From Epiperipatus broadwayi (Eukaryota > Onychophora > Udeonychophora > Euonychophora > Peripatidae): 64,000 nucleotides of DNA. Each line of letters starts with the position of its first letter. The stretch's first letter is position 1. The DNA is taken from contig JAQFVV010012530.1 in NCBI GenBank assembly GCA_028023455.1, positions 2,376,909-2,440,908 on the forward strand, read 5' to 3'. Below are positions 41,540-54,469 of the stretch, piece by piece. A model generated the notes under the pieces. That model ran no database searches. It was given only the letters and a program-made list of their open reading frames with translations, and was not told the DNA's origin. The position numbers and the translations under genes were made by a program.

Positions 41540-44500
41540 CATTGATAAGATGTTTATAAGTTTTGACAACATTATGGTCATATGTTACTGGAAAATGACT
41601 ATAAGAAATGATATATATATATATATTACAAATGTGCTTTTGCCTGATCTCATTTTGGGAATGCAAGGATCTTAGGGATATGATAGCAAGAAAAATATAC
41701 ACAACTCATTTATTATTAAATATAATTTCACTGGTATAACTTAGAAATCCTTGAAAGTGTAACTTTATAATGAATTCAATCACAAGTGATTTGTAAATCA
41801 GATAGAATAAAGAAATCAAAAAAATAATTTCAGATTTTTTTTTAACAATTATTTATTAAAATTATCTAATAAATAAAAGAATAAAAAAAATTTGGAAAAT
41901 GATAATGTGACAAATCCCAAAGTTAATTCATAATCAACTCTACCCATACAATACACAAATAATTTCATTTAAGACATATATTAATGTAAAATAATGCTCA
42001 TAGAGAGTTTAAACATAAAATTTTAACAATATTTATTGTATCAAGTGTACCTTTGGCATTTTTATGTCATATTCATAGTCAGTCTATATTATTCCTTCCT
42101 GATTCTTCTAAATAAATATTTAATCTAAATGAGCGATTCACTTACAACAATGAAACATTAAAAAATATTTTGCAATAAAGAAAAAAAAAACTTTAATTTA
42201 AACCTTGTTCCCTTTTTTTGAAAATGAGACTGTAGCATACAACTTTAAACAAGAAAATAAAATTTTTTCAACAAAACTATTAAAAATTATTCACTATTTG
42301 CAATTATTACTTTTTTTAAGATATAAATTATCACTTATAAATATATTAGGTGTACACCATACAAAACTTCATTTTGCCATGAATTTTGTATTTTTTTCAA
42401 TCCTTTTTAGTAACCTAGATAAGTGTCTCTTCTGGTACATTTTGTAGGTGGTAATTTGGTCAACCTCTTGGTTCCTTGATTTTTTTTCTTTCCTGTTATA
42501 CCTTTCGCAATACTTAATTCATCAATTTAACTTTTTTATTCTTTTGTAGCTCCAAGTTTCTAGTTTAACAATTATTTCATTTCATAATTCTTCCATTTAG
42601 CTTTTTACTTTTCCTTTTTATAGTGCCAGATTTCCAGTTTAACAATTATTTCCATTCCAGATTAACATAAGTTAAGATAGCCATGAAGGTTTATGTCAGG
42701 GAATATTTTCCTTCTATATTCCTTTTAATGAGATTGATTATATAGTTTTATCAGTAGTAATCAGCTTTTAGCAAAAACTTAGTACATGGTTCTTGTAAAC
42801 TCTTAATATTATACTATTTTGCCCAAAATTTATCATTATTATTAAAAGTAAGATCAATCTAGTATCAGAATTCCATGATAAACTTCTGACTGTTGATCAC
42901 CACTACAAAACTCTTACTGAATTCGAATGCCCAAAAATTCCTTTGTTTTTGGATAATTCAATCATAAAACTATATCAAAAATTATTACATTAAGCTTTGA
43001 TTCTTTTTACAAGAAAGATTATCTTTTTTAAAATAATTATACTAATTAAAAAAACATTTCATTTCTTTAGAAATAAAGATCACAATCCCTTCTTGTTTTT
43101 TAATTAGCTGATAAACAACTTTCATTTCTTCAGAGATAAAGATCTTAATCCCTACTTGTTTTTTAATTAATTGATAAACTTTTAAAGATTTTAATCCCCT
43201 TCTTTTTTATTTTTCAAAAAAATAAAATAAATGAGACTATACAAAAAAATCATCACCCCTTTGTTTTTGTTCACAACTATACCCAATAAAATTAAACATT
43301 TACATTTATATTATGATTAAAAATATCTCAAATTTTTGTCTTATGATTATTTCATGTATATAAATCTTTTAATAAGTTTAACCTAGATAAGTTCCCATTT
43401 AACAACTAGGTCCTTTGCAGCTAACATGAGGATACTTTTTCTCAATATATATATATAGTATGCTCCAGGGAAAGCATAATTGGTTGTCTAGCCAAGGTAC
43501 CTGCAATACTTTTTTTAAATCACATATTATACATAGTGACATAGTTCAGCTTTTTATCATAAAATGTTTAAGGTACTAACATTTCTGGATCATGAATTAC
43601 AATATAAAATCTGACACTATTTCATATCTTCATACTCAATGCTCTTATTGCCACCATGAAATCTTGATATCACTTGAAAATGTTCTTGCAATTTATGACT
43701 TCAGTGGCATGCATAGATTGGATAATTTTAAATATTTGAATAGCAGTTTTTCTCAATTTAATTCTTCAATCTGAATAGTGCCAACAGTCTGTGTATGTTA
43801 TTTTGGGCATTACAATGGTATAGCAATAACTATATCTTCTTTATGTTGTTTTAAGCCTATCTATAACCTTTTTATTGCAATGAAAATTTTTAAGTTATTA
43901 GTTGAAAAAATATGAAGATGTCAGCATTACACGAACCTTTTATACAATTATAATACATAATATGCATACGAATGCCACAAGATCTGCCTCTTTAGATGTT
44001 AATACAAATGATAATTTCTGGTTGGTAGAATGGATAGCCTGAAGACAAATAACAGAAAAATTTACTTTCTTACAGTAAGTTATTTATATATTTAACTAAT
44101 TATTTATACAATATTTTTATAAAACATTTCTTTTAAATGAAAAAAATTGTCACTACAATGCGATTTTATTTCAAAACATTTCCTTTTAGGAAGACAACTC
44201 TTAAAAAGTTTGTTAAGGCAAGCAGAATCTGTTTTTACTAAGTAAAATAGAATGGCCTTTTGTAAAAATGATAGAGAAATTTTTTTTAAAATTTTAATAA
44301 AAGTAAATTTAATTTTAATTTTTACTTTAACGATATATTTTCTTTCTTCAACAATAACTAACTCTAATTTTTTTTTGATTTTAAAAAATGGAATTAAAAT
44401 ATCTAATATTTCATTCTACTAACATTTTGAATAAATTATGTCTAAAAATGCAAGCCACTGCTAAAAAGAACTTTATTTGGAAATTTATTTTCATATTTTG

Positions 44501-45295
44501 CAAAGATCAAACATTAACTTTTACAATGTCTACAATTTGAAAGTTCACATTTGTAATAAATAATGCTAAAATTATCAATATATGACATAGAAAAAAAGTT
44601 TAATTGCACAAATAAAATTTTCAAATATGAAGAAATATGGATGAAAGTATCATTAGAACATATTCAAAATAGAAAGGTAAAATTTATAGCTAAATATGTT
44701 AAAACAAAATTTAAAGTTAGCATGTTGTTCCATTATCATTATTCATGATTAGACATGCTAACAAGTTAAAATTTTTGTGGAAAATAGCTAAATTATGTTG
44801 CTATGTAACATGTTGATTAAGATAGTTAGTGGTGCAAGCAGCAATGAAAGAGAATCAGATATCTTTTCATCACAACATATACATAAAGCCAAATTATAAT
44901 TTAAAGTCAATTTCCCTTTTGGTTTAAAGGTAATCAAACAAAAATACTATTATTGGATGATACGATTTCAATTCATAATGCCAATTTTCAATTTGTTTTG
45001 CCTGGTTATATCTAGGTGAAATTTATCTAAAAAAGATTCACAAAAAACCTTGTTCAATTATTAATATTTACATCTTAAAACCTATGAAATCAATTATGTA
45101 ACTAATGCATTACAGGGTTATGTCTTATAATGTGAATCCAAAGATTATTGATTCCAAAAATACAGAGACAAATAGTAAGTAATAGCAATATAACCTAAAT
45201 ATATTTTTGGTACTGAGCACACTTGTCAAAGACAATAGACATACAATTTTTAAAAAGAATTACACATGTCAAACTTCAACATGAAAGTAAGAAAG
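41540..45295. other. Intronic AT-rich DNA, few features
   Basis: A duplicated block at about 43070-43200 repeats CTTTCATTTCTTCAGAGATAA and CCCTACTTGTTTTTTAATTA variants. 43540-43745 may be a very old family C copy. 44760-44880 is the repeat shared with 26.95 kb. No gene was supported; frames at 42205, 43592 and 44563 are low complexity. Confidence 0.35.
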
Positions 45296-45299
45296 CCAT

Positions 45300-45492
45300 C
45301 AGTCATAATGCACATATTCCAAATAATACTCAACTGAACATTATTAGACTTTCTATTCATTATAAAGTTACCATTGAAATAATTTGCAGTGAACACAATA
45401 AGAAATATAAAAAGGCTTTTTTATTGCAATGAATAGAAATTCTAATAGTGTTCAGTTGAGAACTGTTTGAAATATGTGCAATTCGACTGGCT
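45300..45492. repeat. Hairpin MITE
   Basis: The left arm, about 45304-45365 (GCACATATTCCAAATAATAC, CTCAACTGAACATTATTAGA), pairs with 45427-45482 (AATGAATAGAAATTCTAATA, GTGTTCAGTTGAG, TTTGAAATATGTGC). The loop is about 60 bp. The open frame 45223-45432 crosses it by chance. Confidence 0.75.
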
Positions 45493-45889
45493 CATAACTT
45501 CCATGTTGAGGTTTGATGTGTGAAACTTTTTTTTTTCAAATTTGCCTTTAAGAAGGGTGCTCAGCACAGAAAATGCATTTACATTATATTGCTATTAACT
45601 ATTATTTATCTATATATTTTTGGAATTAATATTCCTTGCATTTACTGTAACCGGTTGGATTACATGGCACACAGCAACATAGTTGTGTATGTGCATATAT
45701 ATATATATAAAGTAAAAGAAAAGTAGAAATAAACACAGACAAAAAAATTTGTAGATATTTTATAGCATTTCCTGGAATAATAATAATCCTATAAAGTGTT
45801 ACATAATTCTGGATTTAAAATAAAATTTTGTTATAAATAAACATTTAAAAGATCTGATAAATAAATTAAGGTTGTTTTCTATTCTCTGG

Positions 45890-46140
45890 TGTTAGCAGAA
45901 TATGACGGCATTATTTCTGGGTCAATTCCTAGAAATATACCGTTTCAGTGTCCTACATCCAACCTAAGAAGCTTCTTTCTATGATAAAACACAGAGAGTG
46001 CTCGCGACAGCCTCACCCAACCTAAGAGGCTTCTTTCTCTGATAAAACATTGAAAGAATCCCCGCCGGTCTGGCTTTTTTCTATGCTAAAAGCACAGACA
46101 AATTACTTTATTGGCTGCCATAGTTGGTTGTGTTATTAAC
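45890..46140 (+). repeat. GC-richer block with internal ~65-bp duplication
   Basis: CCAACCTAAGAAGCTTCTTTCTATGATAAAACA and CCAACCTAAGAGGCTTCTTTCTCTGATAAAACA-type segments lie 58 bp apart, in a block with CTCGCGACAGCC and CCCCGCCGGTC, unusual for this window. Origin unknown. It precedes the satellite array. Confidence 0.5.
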
Positions 46141-46404
46141 TGTACCGTAATGCTAGCATGTTTATTTTCTCTATAATTTGGTGTGAGAGTATGTGGATTT
46201 TAGCCAGTCGTAATTATTTAAAATTTCATTACAAAGGTATTTTTTTTTGTAACTTTATTAACAATGTCCTGAAGGTTCCATTATGAATGGGTAACCCTTA
46301 AAAATTGCTTTTAAGGGTGCGGAACGGCAAACATTTTGAGGATCACGTGAAAAGTAATGTTTTTGCAAGAATTCGTCCGTGACAAGTTGCTTTTGATATA
46401 TATA

Positions 46405-48700
46405 CGCACAAACAAAAACAACCCAGTGTCTGATTATTAGTAATTACTTGTCCAAAAAAGAAAATTAGTCAGGTATTATTTTTTTTACATTTATTATTTA
46501 AAAATAAGATTAGTTTTTGTATCTATACATTAAAAAAAACAACCCAGTTTCTGATTAATTACTGTCCAAAAAAAAAAAAAGAAAGCAAATTAGTCGGGGT
46601 TTGATTTTTAAATGTAGCATTTGAATTATGGTACTTTTTATTAGACACAAGATTTACAAAAAAAAAAAATACTTTCTGATTAATTACTGTCCAAAAGAAA
46701 TGCAAATTAGTTGGCTTTCATTTTTAAATTTAGTATTTAAATAATGGTACCTTTTTATATAGTCACACTAACAAAAAGAACCCACTTTCTGATTCATTAC
46801 TGTCCAAAAAAAAGAAGAAAGCAAATTAGTCGGGTATCATTTTTCAATTGAGTCTTTCAATGACGGTCCTTTTTAGATATACACACTAACAAAAAGAAAC
46901 CATTTTCTGATTAATTACTGCCCCCCCCCCCCAAAAAAAAGGAAAATTAGTTGGTGGGTATCATTTTAAAATTGTAGTGTGAATTTTTTCAATGTTGTGG
47001 GTAAATTTAACAATGTAGAATTGCGTATTATTTTAGATTGAAAAAAAGATTGTAACATTTTATATATACACCTGGGTCTCGTTTTACGCGGATTTATTTA
47101 ACGCGATTTTGAAGTTATGCGATTCATGTTTCTTCTTAATATTTTTGTATGCAGTTTTCTTTTATGCATTAACACTGTATTAGATCGAAAGTCGAACTCA
47201 GATAATGAGCTATTATTTTAAATAATAAATTTCGCACACTTACGTCATATTTAAAGTAATAGCACATTAGTGGAATTCGACTTTCATCTTAATAATTTCA
47301 ATATTTTCAGGGCTTTATAATAGTAAGTTTTACGCAATACTGAAATTAAAATCATGATTTCCACATTTTATGTACACACATTAAATTTTACAAGATTATA
47401 ATGTAAATTTGTTCAAACATTGTGCATGTTAATTTTGCATTTTAAATCACATTCTGTTTTGGCTTTTTAAAAAAGAACGTAATCAATTATTAATCATTTA
47501 GTGTCCGCAAGTTTATTTTTAAAAGGTGAGTAATAGCAGTGGGCACAATTAAATTTGACAATTAAAAATTGAAATCTGATTTTTAATTGTAATTAACAAT
47601 TTAAAAATTACGTAAGGCGAACTGAAATTAATGTGATGTGAAACGAAATTTGATTTTTAAACGGAACTGAAAATTAAAAAATTAAAGACAAAAATAAGAA
47701 TTTAATTTTTAGTTGCTAGATTAATTACTAATTATGTTGTCACCAGAAAACCATTAACACAACATGAGAATGAAGTTGGCGCTAGTTGTATTTCCTCTTG
47801 TGAAGAATCTGATTTTTTACCAGTTTACAAACGAACCTGTTTATCGGCAAATAGTGATAATAATTAAAACATGTATAAAAAATGTAAATTACTGTGAATT
47901 ATGCATAAAAATATATTGTTTTGAATAAAATTAAATATTATAGTTAAAAAAAGTTTGTCTTGTATCAATTTTTTTCAAATTTGAAATTTTTTATTAGTCA
48001 TATTTTATTTCCTTATTTTTTTTTTTGCACGAATTTTAAAGTAATTTTACGTTGGTGCTTTGCTTTTATGTGATTTTTGAAAAATCACAGTCCGTATCCC
48101 CCCTCTTCAAGGTAAGTTACATCTATTTTTGTGCGATTTCTTTTGTGCATGTTTTCTAAGGAACCTATCTACCACGTAAAATGAGACCCAGGTGTACACA
48201 CAAAGAAAATAAAACCATTTTCTGATTAATTACTGTCAATATCCAAAAAAAAGTTATTTGTGGGTATCATTTTTAAATTTAGTATTTCAATATTACGGCT
48301 TTTGATAAAATCTACACACTAATAAAAACAATCCACTTCCTAATTCATTACTGTCCAAAAAAAATGCAACATAGTGGGGTATCATTTTGAAATGTAGTAT
48401 TTTAAGAACGGTACTTTATATATATACACTAACAAAAAGAACCCACTTTCTGATTAATTATTGTCCAAAAACAAAACAAAAAAAAAAGAGCAAATTACTC
48501 GGGTATCATTAGTAAATTTAGCATGAATGTAGCAATTTTGTGTAAATTGAAAAAAAAAGTATAATTGCATCTTATTTTCAGTTAAAAAAATCCCATAACT
48601 TTTGACAGATACACACAAACAAAAACAACCCATTTTATGATTAATTACTGTCCAAAAAATGTCAATTATTTGGGTATCATTTTAAAATTTAATGTGAATT
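46405..48700. repeat. ~120-bp satellite array split by a transposon
   Basis: At least nine units each carry ACACACTAACAAAAAGAACC (variants), TTTCTGATTAATTACTGTCC, a poly-A run with AAATTAGTCGGGTATCATTT, and AATGGTACTTTT. Unit markers start near 46421, 46543, 46671, 46781, 46899, then 48215, 48330, 48440 and 48628, giving periods of about 110-130 bp. The array is interrupted at 47069-48194 by a TIR element, so five units lie left and four right of it. Confidence 0.85.
47069..48194. mobile_element. Tigger/pogo-like non-autonomous TIR element (1126 bp)
   Basis: The ends are CACCTGGGTCTCGTTTTACG and, reverse-complemented from the right, CACCTGGGTCTCATTTTACG, with TA on both outer sides (47067-47068, 48195-48196), as expected for a TA target duplication of the Tc1/mariner/pogo superfamily. 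The style of the ends (GTCTCGTTTTACGCGG, then AACGCGATTTTGAAGTTATG) recalls Tigger elements. There is no transposase; the interior holds AAT-rich tracts. It is inserted in the satellite array. Confidence 0.8.
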
Positions 48701-51700
48701 TCTAATTTTTTTTTTTTAAATAGTAATATTATTTACTATTAGTTCCTCTAATTTCATATTACATAAACTAAAAGAGCAGATATTTATATAGATAGAATCA
48801 CAGGTCGGCCCAGAATCGTAATATGTATGTGTTTTTGATTAGCATCAATGCCATCAAATGGCTAACACCAGGTAATAGAAAACAACATAAATTAATATTG
48901 TATTCTGATTTTGAATTTAAAAACAAGCATGATTTATTTTTGAAATAATGCTTGTATACATTTCTTTTATCTATTTTTAAAAATCTTTGTAGGTTAAAAA
49001 TTCCAAAAAGTAGTTTTAATTAAAAATAATTTGAAAAGAATAAAAAATATGTAGACCACACCTTTAGTAAGATTTCAAAGTTGCTTCCAAAAATAGCTTA
49101 TAATTAAAAGTGACTTAAAAAGCTTAAAATTGATTTTAATCAAGATAAGAATTAGACAGAAAAAACTCTGTTTTCAATTAAGGTGTTTTTATCACATCAG
49201 ATGACTCTTATAAAAAGTGCTGATAAAAATATCAGTTCAGTTTGGTTTTAATATTTTTTTTGAGAAGCAGTGGCTAAATTGGCCAATGGCAAAGTGTGGC
49301 TAAAATATTTTATGAAGTATTTAGGTGCAGCAACTGGTTTTAGTTGCCCAGAGTAACAGCTGTTTCTATGGAATGACCATGGAATAATGCAAGGAGGGCA
49401 AGCACAGAAGCAGTGGTCTACTGTTTTCCCTTTGCTGGAATTGATTCACTTGAAGTCCAGGTCAACTTCTAATGAGTCTATCCTGCTTAAATGTGTTCAG
49501 GATGACAGTTTGTTTGAAGTATACCAATCCTGGACAGAAGGTAACTGATCAAGGCCAACAAATTACCTGAATTATACTTTCCTGATGCTTACAATTGCCT
49601 GGACTATACTTTCCTGAAGGACCAAAAACCAAGCTCATCAAGAGAAAGCTTGAAGAAGTAGTTATATGTATGCTGCTGTGTCTATATGCAGAGAAGCTCA
49701 GATAAACATAAATACAATTGGTGGTGATTAACATTGTATATAATAATGAAATGTTAAATGATTTCCTTAGTAAAAATGATATTCTAAAAAGTAAGATATA
49801 TAATATATAACAATTTTGTTTACAATTATTTATTAAGAAAATAAAAAGTCATTTTGAAATTTATATTTTAAATTCTAAAAAACATAATTAAAAGCAATCT
49901 GTGATGATCATAGCTATATACAAACAGAATTACCTGAAATTTGTTTTAAAAGAAAAAACATATTTCAAAAACCTTTTAGACTAAAAAAAAAAAGATATTT
50001 TAAATTTAAAATCCCATCGATAATTAATCAATCAACTAGTATCTGTCAAACAAAAATTGAATTTACATTTTTAAAAGAAAAAAAAAGTTGAAAGTTCTTT
50101 TTTTTTTTTTAAAGAAAAAAAAAGGAACTTATAAACTGATATTTTTGTTTTATTTAAAAAAAAAAACTGTGATTATAAAAGATAGAATTTAATAACTAAT
50201 TTTAAATTATATCTATATTTTGTTTATACATACATATATGAATAAAATTTATATGTTTTCCAAATGGAATTAATTAGAAAAAATATGTTATTATGACAAA
50301 TTAAAATATGGGATAAATGTCAATGTGCACATACATTTCAACATGCACAAACATATATGTTAATTACATGATACAAAAATTAATAATTCCATTATTTTGA
50401 CAAATTTAAATATGTTTTATTAATAAATTAATAAAATGCATGTTTGCACATGTATATATATATATTTAAGTAATTCTAGCTATAGAGTATTTTATATCAT
50501 TTAAGTGACAATTGAGAAGGTTTATTTCGTAACAAGTCAAATATGTTTAGAAATTACATGCGCACATATGTATGTGTGCATATATATATCAATGCTTGTC
50601 AAATACTTATATGTAAATTTTAAACATTTTTTTAATATTAAATGTCAACTCAAATATGTGCTGAATGGGTTTTAAGTAAAGCTAATGGAACATATATGTA
50701 AACCATAATAGTAACTTGAATTTTGTACAGTAATTTTGTAAATCACAATGTGATATTTTTTTTATTATTGCATGTTAATCAAAATCAGAGGCTTAATTGA
50801 TATATGCATAGCCAAATTCTAAAGACTGTAATATCATTTTTTATTGTTGTTAATAAACATGTATTCAATAGTTAAAAATTGTATTGCATCATCTCTTGGT
50901 CACCATAACAGTACTTGAACTTGTGCTCTTCTGAGCTAGATACGTGCATAACAGGTGATTATATAAATGGGGATGTATTAGTGCTTAAGTGGCATCCAGT
51001 ATGATTGATATATCCTGGTTGGCACAAAAGATTATATTCTTTAAAGCCCCTGCACAACATTATATTTCAGTTTAGCCTTAACAGAATTTAAGTTTACAAT
51101 AGCCAGTACTTTAAGGGTGCTAAGTGGCCAGAGCATTGATGATGATCAGCCTGTTGTAATATCCCAGCATTATTGTTTTTATGATTTTATATCCTATGGA
51201 AAAGCACTTAGTTGGTACATCTAAATTAATGTTTTAATAAATGCACCAAGATGGCAATCCAGTCACCAGATTGACTGTTGATTTTTATTTTGTTGTTAAT
51301 CATTCACTGTTGCTGAATAAGTAGTATTTTAATACTTACTTGAATGCTTATACTTATTGATAATGCTGGTTCATTTATAATTATATTCGGAGTTGCTCTG
51401 AGGAATAGCTGGTTGATCTCTCAGAGAAATCTCTATAGATTGCTCATGCTCTGTTTAATATATAAAATTTCTTATATATATTTTTGATAGTAAACATTAC
51501 TTTAAAAATATTTTATTTAAATATACTTTTTGATAATAATATTATTTGAAATATATTTTAATTAGAGTGATGATGGCTTCTCCTTGAATGATCAGAAGAT
51601 TCTGTACACAGGTTGTATTCCAGAAAATATATTAAACAAGTTAAATACTCCTTTCCTCCAAATTCCTTATATACCTCAATAAACTCATGTATTTCTTATT

Positions 51701-51840
51701 CCTTATTACCCAATTACATATCAATTCTGATTCTTTTTTTTTCCAATCAAAATCTATTTCATTAGTTTCACTATATCTTATTCACTATATTATGAATGCC
51801 TACCTTTAAGTGACCCATTAGCTCATTAAAAATAAATAAT
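48700..51840. other. Non-coding stretch, no supported gene
   Basis: 49290-49560 and 50880-51420 are less AT-rich and look like old unidentified repeats; the former contains a ~30-bp duplication around CTGGACTATACTTTCCTGAAG/CTGAATTATACTTTCCTGATG (about 49570-49620). 50200-50660 is rich in ATGT/ACAT dinucleotide-like steps. This is intron between VAMP exons. Confidence 0.4.
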
Positions 51841-51845
51841 CAAAT

Positions 51846-52105
51846 GATTTATTGCTAGGAAGTTCATAAGAAATTTGAACATCAGAAAAGATTCATGATA
51901 CATAAATATTGAGTTTCAGACTCTATCACTCTATGACTGCATTAATCCGTGCAGGGTAAATAATTGAACAGCTTTACTGCTTGGAAGATCATAAGAAATT
52001 TGAGTGCCAAAAGTGACAAAGGTGGGTGCGACCCATGAATCTTAAGCTTCAGATTTTGCTACTCTAACTCTGCTGCAAATCATGTAAGGTTTAGCTCATT
52101 AATGC
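51846..52105 (-). repeat. Two family C SINE-like repeats in tandem
   Basis: 51846-51972 and 51973-52105 share TGCTTGGAAGTTCATAAGAA, ATTTGAACATCAGAA / ATTTGAGTGCCAAAAG, TTTCAGACTCTATCACTC and a TGCAGGGTAAATAATTG junction. These are the clearest reverse copies, and they show that the unit is about 130 bp. Confidence 0.65.
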
Positions 52106-52399
52106 ATTAAGTTTTAGGATGTTATGTAATAAGTAAATGACATCCTTTTGACAATTATTGCAATATTTTGTTGAATTATATAAGGATAATGTTGGCATTA
52201 TATAATTAAATAAAACATCCCAATAATGTAAAAAGGAGACCTTACATACTAGTGAATCCAACTCAATGTTAACAGAGAGGAAAGTATTTTTAAATAATAA
52301 AATGTTATATATAATAAGTTCCAGTAAAAAAGCAACTGGTTCTCACTCCAAATTGTCTGCAGAATCATCTCTGGATATTCACTACAAAAATTTTAAGAT

Positions 52400-52720
52400 G
52401 CTAGAATGTCTGGATTATGACTTACAATATGAAATACGGCAAGGTGTTTTGAAACTTGGTGAATTATTTTCATTGCTCTCCTTACCAGCACAAAATATCA
52501 CAAACTTCTTGAAAACATTCTTATGACTTCTAGTTGCTCTTCTATATGTAGTTTGAATCATTTCAAACATCTTAATAGCAATCCCAATTTTAGTCAAACA
52601 TTGTTCCATCATGACTCATGATGCAGATAAGCTAGTGTCTTAAAGTTTATGGTGAATAGCTATCCTACATCCTACATAACAGACACTGACTCAGAAATAG
52701 CTTAGAGAGAGAATGAGCCC
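52400..52720 (-). pseudogene. Mariner-type transposase, N-terminal relic (second copy)
   Basis: The minus frame 52415-52612 reads IGIAIKMFEMIQTTYRRAT, RSHKNVFKKFVIF, AGKESNENNSPSFKTP. It aligns with the same mariner HTH as 26.73 kb (ATEMFEMIQTTYGDAAMSR...VFEWF.RF..GKES.EDNPR.GRP). The flank 52615-52720 (GACTCATGATGCAG ... CTCAGAAATAGCTTAGAG) resembles the sequence beside the first relic and the block at 44.8 kb. No catalytic domain. Confidence 0.55.
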
Positions 52721-52989
52721 CCCCCTCACTTTAAAATGCTATATATAGTAATCAAATTCTGAATTATAATTAATAATTCAGGCTTTACAAGACCAGTTAT
52801 AGAAGAACTTTCTTTATCATAACCACCAAGTCCTAATATTATCAAATACAAATCAGAATAGTTCACAATTAAGAATTAGATTTAGATATAGCAGCTTATA
52901 TCTTAGTTAAATAAAGAGCTAATAGAGGACACTTAAAACCTAGATGTACACATTCATGCAAACAGTTAATCAGTGAATAAAGTACAGAC

Positions 52990-53033
52990 CTTGTTATTTC
53001 TTCTTCATCGGAGCCTTCACTAAGAAGCATGAC
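52990..53033 (-). CDS. VAMP4-like v-SNARE, acidic N-terminal exon (partial)
   Basis: 44-bp minus-strand exon with acceptor AATTATAG and donor GTCTGT. Phase 0 in, phase 2 out. It encodes VMLLSEGSDEEEIT plus AG, corresponding to the acidic NLLEDDSDEEED segment near the N-terminus of VAMP4, which in that protein lies by the dileucine/acidic-cluster sorting signal for the trans-Golgi network. The Met here is probably internal, since the exon opens in phase 0 after an acceptor; a start exon should lie further upstream at higher coordinates and was not found. The donor GTCTGT is weaker than the others. Confidence 0.7.
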
Positions 53034-53279
53034 CTATAATTCAAAGATATATTTAATGATAATAAAATATTGCAACAAAATAAATAAATTTAAACTTGCA
53101 TAATATAATCTGTTATTAAACGTACACAATGAATAGTTACCAAAAAATTTCATAGCATTCATTCAAAAACAACAAATATAATAGCATTTAAAACTGATTT
53201 GTTATCATATATTATAAATTTTTCTAAATATATTAGATTTTTCAAATACATTATATAGATTTATATTAGTTTTGATCTA

Positions 53280-54005
53280 CAAGTATCAAATTTTCTGGAT
53301 TCATAATTTTGACACCATTCACTTCAGATAAATATATTAATAATTATTACTAATCATTTATTAAAGTAGAAATTATTCTTAAACCAGATGTAAACTTTAA
53401 GTCAGTTAAATAATAATATATCTGTTTATATCTTAAACATAAACTCATAGAATAATAATTGTTTTTTTTTCTATTTTTCTACAAGTAATATCATCTACAC
53501 ATTCTTCAAAGGCAAGAATAAAGATATATGAAAAAAAGAAATGATTCCCAAAATGCATTTTATACTGAACCAGCATTCTTCAGTTGGCCCACATTACAAT
53601 CTCTTGCATGGGTCATTATCACTTGTTCAGTCTTTATCTACATCAAATTATCACAATGATTTACAAGCATCAAGCTGCCTGTTCTCAAATTTTTGACACC
53701 ATCTACTTCACGTAAATATATTGATGATTATTATTAATCAGTAATTAGGCTAGAGATTATCATATCAGTTGTAGATCAGATAGAAACTTCAAATCTTAGT
53801 TAAAAAATTAACATACCTATTTCTCAATGAACATAAATAAATAATTCAACTTCACCTCTCTTTTTCCACCTGTATTATGTTTTTTTAGATATATTTAAAC
53901 TTCCATTGTACCATAGATTTTTGAAAATATAAATAAAGACATCTGAAAAAAAAAGATTCTCAAAATTCATTTTGTGCTGAACCAATACTCTAATAAGGTC
54001 ACGAT
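53280..54005 (-). repeat. Two tandem units of hammerhead repeat, family 3
   Basis: The unit at about 53280-53590 recurs at about 53680-54000: CTACAAGTATCAAATTTTCTGG ~ CAAGCATCAAGCTGCC, then TTTTGACACCATTCACTTCA ~ TTTTTGACACCATCTACTTCA, then TAAAGATATATGAAAAAAAG ~ TAAAGACATCTGAAAAAAAA and CATTTTATACTGAACCAGCA ~ CATTTTGTGCTGAACCAATA. Period about 415 bp. The first unit retains a hammerhead fold on the minus strand (53548-53587). Confidence 0.65.
53548..53587 (-). ncRNA. Hammerhead motif, family 3 (53.5 kb copy)
   Basis: Minus strand: CCAA - CTGAAGA (N7 = A) - ATGCTGGTTCAGTAT (stem II with two damaged pairs) - AAA - ATGCAT (stem III) - T - TTGG. Stem I CCAA/TTGG is intact. G12 of the GAAA box is absent, as in other family 3 copies. 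Confidence 0.5.
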
Positions 54006-54467
54006 CTTTTACATATGTAAATTATAATACTTTGATATTAGAACATATTAAATAAATGAGAATGTGTATAAGAGGTTATGACTTAGGTCAATTGATGAGT
54101 ATAGGTTTAACATGGCATGCATCTTAGGACCTTGTATCTGTTTCAGATGTCTTTATTCATATGTTCCAAGAATATGTAGTGAAGAGAAAATTGTAAGTAT
54201 ATCTAAAATTTATATTCATATATGATATAGATGCAAGTTTTCAGATGGAGAAAATTGATAGTATATATGATTAAAATTATTACCTATATCAGATGACTTT
54301 CCATTAGTATATAATATATACGAAAAATATTTTCATATGTAAAAGATGTCAAATTATTTCATAAAAATTGAAATAACATTTGATATACATATAAAAAAAA
54401 TTCCAGTGCATTTATTCAGAGACTGTAGCTGAATTTCTTAACGCTGGAGATGATTTCATATTGGATA
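54005..54467. other. Intergenic or 5' intronic DNA, no feature seen
   Basis: AT-rich, with TATATGA-type steps; nothing supported. Confidence 0.4.
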
Positions 54468-54469
54468 TA

